Notes: generated by a model from the sequence alone, not told the origin. DNA of 64,000 nt from Burkholderia sp. Ax-1724 (GCF_011752995.1 NZ_VWWL01000017.1:1-64000), one strand, 5' to 3'. Numbered from the stretch's first letter, positions 36,117 to 45,528 are shown. Translations and numbers: made by a program.

Positions 36117-36611
36117 TCAGCCGACCACCACGGCCTTCTCGATCACCACGTCGTCGACCGGCACGTCCTGGTGGAAGCCCTTCGAACCGGTCTTGACCTT
36201 CTTGATCTTCTCGACCACGTCCATGCCGTCGACGACCTTGCCGAACACCGCGTAGCCCCAGCCTTGCGGCGTCGGCGACGAGTGGTTCAGGAAGTCGTTG
36301 TCGTTCACGTTGATGAAGAATTGCGCGGTCGCCGAATGCGGGTCGTTCGTGCGTGCCATCGCGATCGAGCCGCTGACGTTCTTCAGGCCGTTGTTCGCTT
36401 CGTTGTTGATCGGCTCGGCCGTCGGCTTTTGCTTCATGCCGGGTTCGAAGCCGCCGCCCTGGATCATGAAGCCGTCGATCACGCGGTGGAACACCGTGTT
36501 GTCGTAGTGGCCGGCCTTCACGTAGTTGAGGAAGTTCTCGACTGACTTGGGCGCTTTTTCAGCGTCGAGTTCGAGTTTGATGACGCCGTGGTTCGTATGC
36601 AGTTCAACCAT
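36117..36611 (-). CDS. ppiB: Cytoplasmic cyclophilin-type peptidyl-prolyl isomerase
   Basis: A 164-residue cyclophilin without a signal peptide, matching PpiB. It has the catalytic core 'NTVFHRVIDGFMIQGGGFEPG' and 'TAQFFINVNDNDFLNHSSP', and 'YAVFGKVVDGMDVV'. The ATG at 36611 is preceded by AAAGGAT. It lies between lpxH and ppiA on the same strand; the 84-base gap from ppiA and 59-base gap to lpxH suggest one operon. Its paralogue ppiA directly upstream is the exported form, and the two probably arose by duplication. Confidence 0.95.
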   Translation of the reverse strand: MVELHTNHGVIKLELDAEKAPKSVENFLNYVKAGHYDNTVFHRVIDGFMIQGGGFEPGMKQKPTAEPINNEANNGLKNVSGSIAMARTNDPHSATAQFFINVNDNDFLNHSSPTPQGWGYAVFGKVVDGMDVVEKIKKVKTGSKGFHQDVPVDDVVIEKAVVVG

Positions 36612-36695
36612 GATGGAATCCTTTGATGAACGGGTTGGAAAAAAGGCGCGGCATGTCGTCAGGCATTGACGCGAGGCCGTGCCGGGGCGTGTGGA

Positions 36696-37289
36696 TTACT
36701 TGCTCACGACGGTAGCCGACTGGATCACGACCGGCTTTTGCGGCACGTTGCTCATCGGGCCGCGCGTGGTGGTGGGCGTGGCTTCGATGCGCTTCACGAC
36801 GTCCATGCCGCTCGTGACCTTGCCGAACACCGCGTAGCCGTTGCCGTCCGGATTCGGGTAGTCGAGATTGGCGTTGTCCACCGTGTTGATGAAGAACTGC
36901 GCCGTGGCCGAATTCGGATCGCTCGTGCGCGCCATCGCGATCGTGCCCGTGGTGTTCTTCAGGCCGTTACGGCTTTCGAGCGGAATCGGCGCGCGCGTCG
37001 GCTTCTCGGCGAAGCTCTGCGTATAGCCGCCGCCCTGAATCATGAAGCCCGGAATCACGCGATGAAAGATCGTGCCGCTGTACTGCCCGGCCTTCACGTA
37101 GTCGAGAAAATTCGCGACCGTTTTCGGCGCTTTCTCGGGATACAGCTCGACGCGGATGTCGCCTTCCGACGTCTTGAGCAGAACGGACGGATGCGCGGCT
37201 TGCGCGCCGGCCGGCGACCCGGACTGCGCGAAGACAGGGGCGTTGGCGATCAGGGCGGCGCTGCCGAGCGCCAACATCAACCATTTCAT
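36696..37289 (-). CDS. ppiA: Periplasmic cyclophilin-type peptidyl-prolyl isomerase
   Basis: A 197-residue cyclophilin with an N-terminal signal peptide ('KWLMLALGSAALIANAPVFA', cleavage after 'VFA'), so periplasmic like PpiA. The core is complete: 'GTIFHRVIPGFMIQGGGYTQ', 'TAQFFINTVDNANLDYPNP' and 'YAVFGKVTSGMDVV'. It helps folding of exported proteins in its relatives. The start ATG at 37289 is the obvious one. It follows the TPR protein gene by about 60 bases on the minus strand and precedes ppiB. Confidence 0.95.
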   Translation of the reverse strand: MKWLMLALGSAALIANAPVFAQSGSPAGAQAAHPSVLLKTSEGDIRVELYPEKAPKTVANFLDYVKAGQYSGTIFHRVIPGFMIQGGGYTQSFAEKPTRAPIPLESRNGLKNTTGTIAMARTSDPNSATAQFFINTVDNANLDYPNPDGNGYAVFGKVTSGMDVVKRIEATPTTTRGPMSNVPQKPVVIQSATVVSK

Positions 37290-37347
37290 GAAGATCCTCG
37301 AGGTTGGAGAAAACGGGCTGCCGGCAGCGAGCCGGTGTTAGCCGGTG

Positions 37348-38139
37348 TCAGTGCGACGGCGCCATGTACGGCGGCATGGCGAGCGAGCCGTTCGCGCCGC
37401 CGAACTGGAAGCTCGGCGTTTGCGTCATGTTCGAGGTGGCGCGCGCGGTGTAGTCGTCAGGCAGCGTGGCGGCGGCCGGCTGCGCCGACTTGCGCGCGGC
37501 GGGCGGCGTGATGATCTTCTGGATGTCGGCGAGACGCTGCGTGGTCGTCGCGCTCGCCTTGCCGAGGCCCTGCGCGCGGCGATACGCTTCATTGGCCATG
37601 CGCAGATAGACGTCGCCGAGGTTCTCGTAGGCGAGGCCGTAGTTCGGATTGACCTGGACGGCCGTTTCGAGCGCGGCGCGCGCCTCGCTCAGGCGGCCGT
37701 GTTTCGCGTACAGCGTGGCGAGGTTGTTGTACGGCTCGGGAAGCTCGGGGTAGAGCTGCGTGAGTTCGATGAACGCGGTGATCGCTTCGTCGTCGCGGCC
37801 GAGATGCGCAAGCACCGTGCCGCGTTTGAACCTGGCCTGCGCGTCGTGCGGATTCGAGGCGATGCGCGCATCGAGCTGGGTCAGCGCGGCTTGCCAGTTT
37901 TTCTGCTCGATCGAGGTGTCGATTTCCGGCGTGTTGTCGCGCACGGCAGGGCCTTGCGGCATGACCGCGGCCTTCTGCGCATAGGCGCTTGCGAGCGGCA
38001 CGACGGCGAGCGCCGCAGCCACCGTGACACGCAACGCGAGAGTGCGCGCCGCTTCGAAAGTCGCACCGCCGACAACGCCGCCAAACGTAGACGCGGCGAG
38101 GGTCGCAGCGCTGCGCGCGCGGCCGCTGGAGTGTTTCAT
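37348..38139 (-). CDS. Exported TPR protein
   Basis: From the ATG at 38139 the product is 263 residues with a hydrophobic signal region ('LRVTVAAALAVVPLASAYA') ending near residue 50. Tetratricopeptide repeats follow ('NPHDAQARFKRGTVLAHLGR', 'LPEPYNNLATLYAKHGRLSE', 'NYGLAYENLGDVYLRMANE'). The C-terminus is low complexity. It may act as a periplasmic assembly or scaffold protein, which is inference from the fold only. A longer frame to 38379 is probably not used. It is divergent from cysS, and a TAGAAT on the minus strand (near 38173-38178) may be its -10 box. Confidence 0.82.
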   Translation of the reverse strand: MKHSSGRARSAATLAASTFGGVVGGATFEAARTLALRVTVAAALAVVPLASAYAQKAAVMPQGPAVRDNTPEIDTSIEQKNWQAALTQLDARIASNPHDAQARFKRGTVLAHLGRDDEAITAFIELTQLYPELPEPYNNLATLYAKHGRLSEARAALETAVQVNPNYGLAYENLGDVYLRMANEAYRRAQGLGKASATTTQRLADIQKIITPPAARKSAQPAAATLPDDYTARATSNMTQTPSFQFGGANGSLAMPPYMAPSH

Positions 38140-38387
38140 AGGCTCAGGTCTGGATGTTATACTCCGAGCCATTCTAACAAAAGGTCTGCGCGTTCCGTCG
38201 AACCGCCGACTGTCTTTTCGCCACTCGTGGCCGTCTCCGCCTGGTTCGCAGTCTCGTCTGCAGCCTGACCGCCGCACGAGGTGCGCCGGTTTTAGCTGTA
38301 TGCGACGCACCCGTTGTCCTGTTCGTTCACGGGTCGCGGCGCGCAGAAGCACAATGCGGACTTCTTTCGGCCCACGCACCGCTCTCT

Positions 38388-39785
38388 ATGGAATCTCTGC
38401 GCATCTACAACACGCTCGCGCGTGACAAGCAAACTTTCGTGCCGCTGCAGCCGGGCGTCGTGCGGATGTACGTCTGCGGGATGACCGTGTACGACTATTG
38501 TCACGTCGGTCATGCGCGGGTCATGGTCGTGTTCGACATCGTGCAGCGCTGGTTGCGCACGCTCGGCTACGACGTGACTTACGTGCGCAATATCACCGAC
38601 ATCGACGACAAGATCATCCGCCGCGCCGTCGAGAACGGCGAGACCATCAAGTCGCTGACCGATCGCTTCATTGCCGCGCTGCACGAAGACGCGGACGCGC
38701 TCGGCATCGCGCGTCCCGACATCGAACCGCGCGCGACCGACTTCATTCCGCAGATGCTCGGCATGATCGAGAGGCTTGAGGCGAACGGCTACGCCTACCA
38801 GGCGAGCGACGGCGACGTCAACTATGCGGTGCGCAAATTCGCGGGCTACGGCAAGCTTTCGGGCAAGTCGCTCGAAGACCTGCGCGCGGGCGAACGCGTT
38901 GCGGCCAACGACGCGAAGGAAGACCCGCTCGACTTCGTGCTGTGGAAGCAGGCGAAGCCGGAAGAACCCGCCGACACCGGCTGGGATTCGAAGTACGGGC
39001 GCGGCCGTCCGGGCTGGCATATCGAATGTTCGGCGATGGGCTGCACGCTGCTCGGCGCACAGTTCGATATTCACGGCGGCGGCCAGGACCTGCAGTTTCC
39101 GCACCATGAAAACGAGATCGCGCAAAGCGAGGGCGCGACCGGACAAAGGTTCGTCAATTACTGGATGCACAACGGCTACGTGCAGATCGACAATGAGAAG
39201 ATGTCGAAGTCGTTGAACAATTTTTTTACGATTCGCGAGGTGCTCGCGCAGTACGATGCGGAGGTGGTGCGCTTCTTCATCGCGCGTGCGCATTACCGCT
39301 CGCCGCTGAATTACAGCGACGTGCATATCGACGACGCACGCAACGCACTCGCGCGTTTGTACACCGCGTTGAAAGACGTCGCGCCGGATGCGGCGGCGCT
39401 CGACTGGAGCGAAGCGCATGCGCAGCGTTTCCAGGCGGCCATGAACGACGACTTCAACACGCCGGTGGCGGTATCGGTGCTGTTCGAACTGGCAACGGAA
39501 GTGAATCGCACGCGCGAGCCCGCGCTGGCCCGCCAATTGCGAGCGCTGGGCGCGGTGCTCGGGCTGCTCGGGCGCGAGCCGCGTGCATACCTGCAGCAGG
39601 CAGCGGGTGCTGCAGCCGACGGCGCGCTCGAACCCGCCGCGATCGAAGCGAAGATCGCCGCGCGCGTAGCGGCCAAGCAGGCAAAGGACTATGCGGCAGC
39701 AGACCGGATCCGGGCCGAGTTGCTCGAGGCCGGTGTTGCCCTTGAAGACAAACCCGGCGGGTTGACCGAGTGGCGGCGCGTGTGA
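38388..39785 (+). CDS. cysS: Cysteinyl-tRNA synthetase
   Basis: CysS charges tRNA-Cys. The 465-residue class I synthetase shows the first zinc cysteine region 'VRMYVCGMTVYDYCHVGHAR' with the HIGH-type 'HVGH', zinc ligands in 'WHIECSAMG' and 'PHHENEIAQSE', and the KMSKS motif 'NEKMSKSLNNFFTI'. The C-terminal region is helical. Start ATG at 38388 gives the family-like 'MESLRIYNTLARDKQTF'. It is followed 47 bases later by the AlkA-type glycosylase gene on the same strand. Confidence 0.98.
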   Translation: MESLRIYNTLARDKQTFVPLQPGVVRMYVCGMTVYDYCHVGHARVMVVFDIVQRWLRTLGYDVTYVRNITDIDDKIIRRAVENGETIKSLTDRFIAALHEDADALGIARPDIEPRATDFIPQMLGMIERLEANGYAYQASDGDVNYAVRKFAGYGKLSGKSLEDLRAGERVAANDAKEDPLDFVLWKQAKPEEPADTGWDSKYGRGRPGWHIECSAMGCTLLGAQFDIHGGGQDLQFPHHENEIAQSEGATGQRFVNYWMHNGYVQIDNEKMSKSLNNFFTIREVLAQYDAEVVRFFIARAHYRSPLNYSDVHIDDARNALARLYTALKDVAPDAAALDWSEAHAQRFQAAMNDDFNTPVAVSVLFELATEVNRTREPALARQLRALGAVLGLLGREPRAYLQQAAGAAADGALEPAAIEAKIAARVAAKQAKDYAAADRIRAELLEAGVALEDKPGGLTEWRRV

Positions 39786-39832
39786 GCGCACCTCGTACTT
39801 CCCTCTGATCGACTCGCCAGGCAGGAGGCAGG

Positions 39833-40972
39833 ATGGCAACGGCCACGAAGGCGCCGGCTAAACGGTCTGCGTCTCAAACCAGTGCGGCAGCGTCGGCTGC
39901 CGCCGCCAAGCCGGCGCGCACGCCGGCTCGCGCGGGTAGCGGCGCGGTAGAGAAAGCGTCGTCGAAAGCGGGCGCAGCGGCGGCGAAAAGCGGCAGCGCT
40001 GCCGCGAGCGGCGCGGCGAAGAAGAGCGCGGCGAAACGCGCGCTCAATGGCGCGACCGATGTGGGGCGGGCGGGCGACGCCGCGCAGGCGCCCGCCGCGA
40101 AGCGCGCGAAGACTGCACGCGAGACCGCCCGCACGAAGGGCAATGGCGCGTTGCCGGCCAAACTCGCCGCCGACCTCGCCGGTGGCGCGCAGGAACTCGC
40201 GCGCGACACGGGCGCGGGCGAAGTCGTGCGCAAGACACGCGCGTCGGCGGCCGCGGCGAGCGCAGCCAGTGCCAACGGCGAAGCGGCCGGCGCCGGCGCG
40301 CTCGCGAGCGAAGTCGCGGTGCCGGTGCAGATCGGCGGTCTCGCGCCCGAAGTCACGCGCCCTGCGTATTGGGACAAGGCATGCGCGGACCTCGTCAAGC
40401 GCGATCGCATTCTCAAGAAGCTGATTCCGAAGTTCGGCCCCGTGCATCTGTTGAGCCGCGGCGATCCGTTCGTCACGCTCGCGCGCTCGGTGGTCGGCCA
40501 GCAGATTTCGGTTGCGGCCGCGCAGGCCGTGTGGGCGAGAGTCGAAGCCGCGTGTCCGAAGCTCGTGCCGCAGCAGTTCCTCAAGCTCGGTCCCGAAAAG
40601 CTGACCGCGTGCGGTCTGTCCAAGCGCAAGGCCGAGTACGTGCTCGATCTCGCGCAGCATTTCGTGTCGGGCGCGTTGCACGTCGGCAAATGGACCTCGA
40701 TGGACGACGAAGCGGTGATCGCCGAACTCACGCAGATTCGCGGCATCGGCCGCTGGACCGCGGAGATGTTCCTGATCTTCAACCTGTCGCGTCCCGACGT
40801 GCTGCCGCTCGACGACCTCGGCCTGATCCGCGCGATTAGCGTCAACTATTTCAGCGGCGAACCGGTCACGCGCAGCGAGGCGCGCGAGGTTGCCGCGAAC
40901 TGGGAGCCGTGGCGCACTGTCGCGACCTGGTATATGTGGCGTAGTCTCGATCCGTTGCCGGTCGACTACTGA
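39833..40972 (+). CDS. AlkA-type DNA-3-methyladenine glycosylase with basic Ala/Lys-rich tail
   Basis: A 379-residue base-excision repair protein. The C-terminal about 205 residues form an HhH-GPD domain: 'LARSVVGQQISVAAAQAVW', the helix-hairpin-helix 'LTQIRGIGRWTAEMFLIF' (about 299-316) and an Asp pair in 'VLPLDDLGL' (about 326) that likely holds the catalytic Asp. The first about 170 residues are low complexity, rich in Ala, Lys, Ser and Arg, similar to histone H1-like tails. The start ATG at 39833 has an AGGAGG-type ribosome binding site nearby. The family removes alkylated purines; the tail may aid DNA binding, which is inference. Confidence 0.88.
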   Translation: MATATKAPAKRSASQTSAAASAAAAKPARTPARAGSGAVEKASSKAGAAAAKSGSAAASGAAKKSAAKRALNGATDVGRAGDAAQAPAAKRAKTARETARTKGNGALPAKLAADLAGGAQELARDTGAGEVVRKTRASAAAASAASANGEAAGAGALASEVAVPVQIGGLAPEVTRPAYWDKACADLVKRDRILKKLIPKFGPVHLLSRGDPFVTLARSVVGQQISVAAAQAVWARVEAACPKLVPQQFLKLGPEKLTACGLSKRKAEYVLDLAQHFVSGALHVGKWTSMDDEAVIAELTQIRGIGRWTAEMFLIFNLSRPDVLPLDDLGLIRAISVNYFSGEPVTRSEAREVAANWEPWRTVATWYMWRSLDPLPVDY

Positions 40973-41040
40973 GAAAACAGGAAACGAGGCCGCGTTTCAA
41001 AGACTATCGCACAGGCGATATCGATAGTTGCGAAAAGGCT

Positions 41041-41068
41041 TTGACATCGGCGCGCGCGGTTAGAATAC
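41041..41068 (+). promoter_or_regulatory. Putative promoter of accA
   Basis: A perfect -35 TTGACA (41041-41046) is followed by TAGAAT (41061-41066) or GAATAC (41063-41068) as -10. The 14-16 base spacing is short, so the exact boxes are uncertain. It lies 33-40 bases before the accA ATG. Confidence 0.5.
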
Positions 41069-41100
41069 GCGCTGCCCGGCAAGTCCAAGGATTACAACCA

Positions 41101-42072
41101 ATGAAGACCACGTTTCTGGATTTCGAACAGCCGATCGCTGAACTCGAAGCGAAGATCGAAGAATTGCGCTTCGTGCAGGACGACTCGGCCGTCGATATTT
41201 CGGAAGAGATCGAGCGGCTGTCCAAGAAGAGCCAGCAGCTCACCAAAGATCTGTACGCGAACCTCACACCGTGGCAGGTTTCGCAAATCGCCCGTCATCC
41301 GCAGCGCCCGTACACGTTCGACTACGTGAGCGAGCTGTTCACCGACTTCCATGAACTGCATGGCGACCGCAGCTTCGCGGACGACCTCTCGATCGTCGGC
41401 GGCCTTGCGCGTTTCAACGGCCACGCCTGCATGGTGATTGGTCATCAGAAGGGCCGCGACACCAAGGAGCGCGCGCTGCGCAACTTCGGCATGCCGCGTC
41501 CGGAAGGCTATCGCAAGGCCGAGCGCCTGATGCGCCTCGCCGAGAAATTCGGCCTGCCGATCTTTACGTTCATCGACACGCCGGGCGCGTATCCCGGCAT
41601 CGGCGCGGAAGAGCGCGGCCAGTCCGAAGCGATCGGCCGCAATCTGTACGTGATGGCCGAACTGAAGACGCCGCTGATCGCGACGATCATCGGCGAAGGC
41701 GGCTCGGGCGGCGCGCTCGCGATCGCGGTGGCCGACAGCGTGCTGATGCTGCAGTTCTCGACCTACTCGGTGATTTCGCCGGAAGGCTGTGCGTCGATCC
41801 TGTGGAAGAGTGCCGCCAAGGCGCCGGAAGCGGCCGAAGCGCTGGGCCTGACCGCGCATCGCCTGAAGGCGCTGGGGCTGATCGACAAGATCGTCAACGA
41901 GCCGCTCGGCGGCGCGCATCGCGATCCGAAGGGCATGGCCGCGATGCTGCGCCGTGCGCTTGCCGATTCGCTGCGCCAGTTCCAGGGCATGAGCACCCAC
42001 GACCTGCGCGAACGCCGTTTCGAACGGCTGATGGCGTACGGCAAATTCAAGGAAACGACGCCGGGCGCCTAA
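41101..42072 (+). CDS. accA: Acetyl-CoA carboxylase carboxyltransferase subunit alpha
   Basis: AccA is half of the carboxyltransferase that makes malonyl-CoA for fatty acid synthesis. From the ATG at 41101 the protein is 323 residues, beginning 'MKTTFLDFEQPIAELEAKIE'. The carboxyltransferase signatures 'FIDTPGAYPGIGAEERGQSE' and 'TIIGEGGSGGALAIAVAD' and 'VISPEGCASILWK' are visible. The frame is open upstream to 41041, but that reading covers the promoter-like sequence. The start of tilS lies 68 bases after the stop. The beta subunit accD is not in this window. Confidence 0.98.
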   Translation: MKTTFLDFEQPIAELEAKIEELRFVQDDSAVDISEEIERLSKKSQQLTKDLYANLTPWQVSQIARHPQRPYTFDYVSELFTDFHELHGDRSFADDLSIVGGLARFNGHACMVIGHQKGRDTKERALRNFGMPRPEGYRKAERLMRLAEKFGLPIFTFIDTPGAYPGIGAEERGQSEAIGRNLYVMAELKTPLIATIIGEGGSGGALAIAVADSVLMLQFSTYSVISPEGCASILWKSAAKAPEAAEALGLTAHRLKALGLIDKIVNEPLGGAHRDPKGMAAMLRRALADSLRQFQGMSTHDLRERRFERLMAYGKFKETTPGA

Positions 42073-42140
42073 GCCCGCGCGCGTTGGCCTGCTTCTTTCG
42101 TCAACCTTTTTCGTCCACCGGCGCTTCCCGCGCTCACGAC

Positions 42141-43667
42141 GTGACCACTACCGCCGACTCATCCGCCGAGCGCCTCGTGATCGAGGCGCTCGGCGCGGCG
42201 CTGTCCGCGCTTGATGGGCGTGAGGTGTCCCATGCAGCGGACGTATCCCATGGCCGCGCGCGCATCGCCGTCGCATTCAGCGGCGGCGTCGATTCGAGCG
42301 TGCTGCTCGATGCGGCAGTGCGCGTCGCGGGTGCGTCGCGGGTGGTCGCATTGCATGTGCATCACGGATTGAGCCCTCGCGCCGATGCATGGCTTGCGCA
42401 CTGCGAGACGTTTGCGCACGAACGCGGTGTCGAATTCGAAGCACAGCGTGTCGAGGTATCGCGCACGCGGGGCGTGAGCATCGAAGCCGCCGCGCGCGAT
42501 ACGCGTTATCGCGCGCTCGATGCGATGTGCGCGGCGCGTGGCATTCGCACGCTATGGCTCGCGCAGCATGCCGATGACCAGGCCGAGACCGTGTTGCTGC
42601 AGTTGCTGCGCGGTGCGGGGCTGGCGGGACTGGCGGCGATGGCGCCGGAGTTTCTGCCGTCGAACGCCGTGGCGACGCGCGTGCGGCCGTTGCTGCATCT
42701 GCTGCGCGCGCAGATCGAGCGCTACGCAAGCGCGCGCGGGCTGCGCTGGATCGACGACGAATCGAATGCCGACACGCGTTATGCGCGCAATGCGTTGCGC
42801 CATGAAGTGACGCCGGCGCTCGCGGTCCACTTTCCCGGCTTTCGTGACGCGCTGGCCCGCACGGCCGCGCACGCGGCTTCGGCGCAGCGTCTGCTCGATA
42901 CGCTCGCGCGCATCGACATGGAAACGGCTTCGCGCGACGAGGGACGCGCGCTTGCACAGCACGCGCTGCTCGCACTCGACGACGAGCGCGCGCTGAACTT
43001 GTTGCGCTACTGGATGCGCGCGCTCGGTTTCGTCGCGGCATCGAGCGCGCGGCTTGTCGATGCGCTGCGTCAGTTGCGCGAAGCCGGTGCGGGCGAGGAC
43101 GGGCATCGTCTGCGTGTCGATCATGCGGGGCATGCGTTGCGCAGCTATCGCGGGGTCGTCTACTGGGAAGCGGGCGACAGCAGCGAGCCCGCCGACGAAA
43201 CCGCGCTCGTCGAGCGCGAGGTCAGCGAACTCGTGTGGCAGGGGCAGGAAGTCTGGTATTTGCCGCAGTGGCGCGGCACCTTCGTGTTCGCCTTGCTGGA
43301 TGCCACCGCCGATGACGTCACCGCCAACGCCAACGCTTCGAACAACTCAGCCTCGAATAAGCACGTCGAATCCGCGGACATCGTTTCCATCGCCGTGCTT
43401 CAGCGCGCTTCGCTCAGCGCGCGGGCGCGCTGCGGCGGAGAGCGTATGCGCATGGGTTCGCCCGCGGCACCCAGCCGAACGCTGAAGAACCTGTTCCAGG
43501 AGCGCGGTATTCCCGCATGGAAGCGCGACGTGCCGCTGCTTTACGTCGGCGATGAACTGCTGTTCGTGCCGCACATCGGCGTGAATCGCGCGATCTTGGG
43601 CGAAGCTGTGTCTGCGGACGAGGCGCGCGTGCGGATCATCTGGCGCGAAGACCTGCTGATTGCCTGA
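42141..43667 (+). CDS. tilS: tRNA(Ile)-lysidine synthase TilS
   Basis: TilS changes the wobble C of tRNA-Ile(CAU) to lysidine, making it read AUA. From the GTG at 42141 the protein is 508 residues. The PP-loop 'IAVAFSGGVDSSVLLDAA' lies near residue 47 and is followed by 'VVALHVHHGLSP', 'LAQHADDQAETVLLQLLRGA' and 'RWIDDESNADTRYARNALRH'. The C-terminal domain ends 'RVRIIWREDLLIA'. It follows accA by 68 bases, with no terminator between them, so the two may share a transcript. Confidence 0.95.
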   Translation: MTTTADSSAERLVIEALGAALSALDGREVSHAADVSHGRARIAVAFSGGVDSSVLLDAAVRVAGASRVVALHVHHGLSPRADAWLAHCETFAHERGVEFEAQRVEVSRTRGVSIEAAARDTRYRALDAMCAARGIRTLWLAQHADDQAETVLLQLLRGAGLAGLAAMAPEFLPSNAVATRVRPLLHLLRAQIERYASARGLRWIDDESNADTRYARNALRHEVTPALAVHFPGFRDALARTAAHAASAQRLLDTLARIDMETASRDEGRALAQHALLALDDERALNLLRYWMRALGFVAASSARLVDALRQLREAGAGEDGHRLRVDHAGHALRSYRGVVYWEAGDSSEPADETALVEREVSELVWQGQEVWYLPQWRGTFVFALLDATADDVTANANASNNSASNKHVESADIVSIAVLQRASLSARARCGGERMRMGSPAAPSRTLKNLFQERGIPAWKRDVPLLYVGDELLFVPHIGVNRAILGEAVSADEARVRIIWREDLLIA

Positions 43668-44099
43668 GCGGTTGGACGATCGCGCGATGGGTGCACGTTG
43701 GGTTCGCGAGGGGGCTGCGATTCACGCACGCAAAAGACGAAGTGGTGAAATAGGGCGTAAATCCACGCAAAACAGGCTCCTGCAAGCCCGATTCGACGCA
43801 TTTGAACGGTCCTCGTCGCTTGTCTTTTTGCGCCTAATCAGGTACTTTAGCTTGTTTGCCCGACCCGATTTCACCGTCGCTTTTGTCGCTGTCACCGGTT
43901 TGCGAGCGTGATCCGTCGTTGCCGTCCAGTTCCGACCCGCCATTAGCGATCTCATTCCCGGGCAAATCCGCGCGTGCTGCACGCGCGCTGCATCTACGCC
44001 GCCATACACTTGCCGCCGTTCACGAGACGTCGCCCCTGTGCTTTCTGTGCGGTCGTCTCCAGCGCGCCAGCGCGGTTTCTCTTCCAGTTCAGAACGACA
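43668..44099. other. Intergenic region between tilS and lysC
   Basis: About 430 bases. It carries a likely sigma-70 promoter (43820-43848) and a roughly 250-base leader. No lysine riboswitch motif or other structured RNA is evident by eye. A longer frame joined to lysC from 43974 is not supported by family alignment. Confidence 0.5.
43820..43848 (+). promoter_or_regulatory. Putative sigma-70 promoter of lysC
   Basis: TTGTCT (43820-43825) and TACTTT (43843-43848) are separated by 17 bases, a good match to -35/-10 elements. It lies about 250 bases before the lysC ATG. Confidence 0.55.
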
Positions 44100-45350
44100 A
44101 TGGCACTCATCGTACATAAATACGGCGGCACCTCGATGGGCTCGGTCGAGCGCATCAAGAACGTCGCCAGGCGCGTCGCGAAATGGCACAAGGCCGGCCA
44201 CAAGATGGTCGTCGTGCCGTCGGCAATGTCCGGCGAAACCAACCGCTTGCTCGGCCTCGCGAAAGAAATCACGACTCAGGCGAGCCCGCGCGAACTCGAC
44301 ATGATCGCCGCCACGGGCGAGCAGGTCAGCTCGGGTCTGCTCGCGATCGCGCTGCAGGAAGCCGGCGTCGACGCGGTCAGCTATGCAGGCTGGCAGGTGC
44401 CGGTCAAGACCGATAGCGCGTTCACGAAGGCGCGCATCAGCGAAATCGACGGCGAGCGCGTGCTGCGCGACCTCGAAGCGGGCAAGGTGGTGGTGATCAC
44501 CGGCTTCCAGGGTATCGATCCCGAAGGCAATATCACGACGCTCGGCCGCGGCGGCTCGGACACCTCGGCGGTCGCGGTGGCGGCCGCGCTGAAGGCCGAC
44601 GAGTGCCTGATTTATACCGACGTCGACGGCGTGTACACGACCGACCCGCGCGTGGTCGAAGAAGCGCGCCGGCTCGATCGCGTGACGTTCGAAGAAATGC
44701 TGGAAATGGCCAGCCTGGGTTCGAAGGTGCTGCAGATCCGCTCGGTGGAATTCGCCGGCAAATATCAGGTGAAGACGCGCGTGCTGTCGAGCCTGACCGA
44801 TCCGCTGATGCCGCTCGGCGACGAAATGAAGTCGGGCACCCTGATTACTTTTGAAGAAGACGAGACCATGGAAAAAGCAGTCATCTCGGGCATCGCGTTC
44901 CAGCGCGACGAAGCTCGTATCGCCGTGATGGGGGTGCCGGACAAGCCGGGCATCGCGTATCAGATTCTCGGCCCGGTGGCGGACGCGAATATCGACGTCG
45001 ACATGATCATCCAGAACCAGAGCGTCGACGGCAAGACGGCGTTCACGTTCACGGTCGGCCGCGGCGACTACCAGCGCGCGATCGACATTCTCAGCAACCA
45101 GGTGAAGGCGCATGTGCAGGCCGAGCAGGTGCTGGGCGACCCGAAGGTGTCGAAGGTGTCGGTGGTCGGCGTGGGGATGCGCTCGCACGTCGGCATCGCG
45201 AGCAAGATGTTCCGCACGCTGTCGGAAGAGGGCATCAACATCCAGATGATCTCGACGTCCGAAATCAAGATTTCGGTGCTGATCGACGAAAAGTATATGG
45301 AGCTCGCGGTGCGCGCGCTGCATAAGGCGTTCGAACTGGATCAGGCGTAA
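44100..45350 (+). CDS. lysC: Aspartokinase
   Basis: Aspartate kinase phosphorylates aspartate, the entry to lysine, threonine and methionine synthesis. From the ATG at 44100 the protein is 416 residues, beginning 'MALIVHKYGGTSMGSVERI', with 'GRGGSDTSAVAVAAALKAD' and 'YTDVDGVYTTDPR' of the kinase domain. Two ACT domains follow from about residue 265 ('ISGIAFQRDEARIAVMGVPD', 'VSVVGVGMRSHVGIASKMF'), the usual site of feedback control by lysine and threonine. A terminator lies about 14 bases after the stop, and a tRNA-Ser gene lies beyond it. Confidence 0.97.
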   Translation: MALIVHKYGGTSMGSVERIKNVARRVAKWHKAGHKMVVVPSAMSGETNRLLGLAKEITTQASPRELDMIAATGEQVSSGLLAIALQEAGVDAVSYAGWQVPVKTDSAFTKARISEIDGERVLRDLEAGKVVVITGFQGIDPEGNITTLGRGGSDTSAVAVAAALKADECLIYTDVDGVYTTDPRVVEEARRLDRVTFEEMLEMASLGSKVLQIRSVEFAGKYQVKTRVLSSLTDPLMPLGDEMKSGTLITFEEDETMEKAVISGIAFQRDEARIAVMGVPDKPGIAYQILGPVADANIDVDMIIQNQSVDGKTAFTFTVGRGDYQRAIDILSNQVKAHVQAEQVLGDPKVSKVSVVGVGMRSHVGIASKMFRTLSEEGINIQMISTSEIKISVLIDEKYMELAVRALHKAFELDQA

Positions 45351-45363
45351 ATTGCGGAAATAG

Positions 45364-45390
45364 CGGGGCGCGGAAGCGCCCCGTTTGTTT
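45364..45390 (+). terminator. Rho-independent terminator after lysC
   Basis: The stem CGGGGCGC / GCGCCCCG with the loop GGAA is followed by TTTGTTTT. Confidence 0.9.
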
Positions 45391-45528
45391 TGTGCCGCCG
45401 ATGTGAACAGATTATGTCGCTCATCTCGCTGCTGGCACAAAAAATGTTCTCCAGACATTGACCTTATCGGCACGGCCCGCTATTATCTTGGCTTCGTCGC
45501 ACTGACTCCCTGTGCGACAGAAAGTTTG

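Noticed and set aside
43668..44099. Possible lysine riboswitch before lysC
   Set aside because: I could not see the conserved lysine-riboswitch core or a long set of paired helices; only a promoter-like pair is visible.
43974..44099. N-terminal extension of lysC
   Set aside because: The added residues do not align with any aspartokinase; the ATG at 44100 gives the exact family start.
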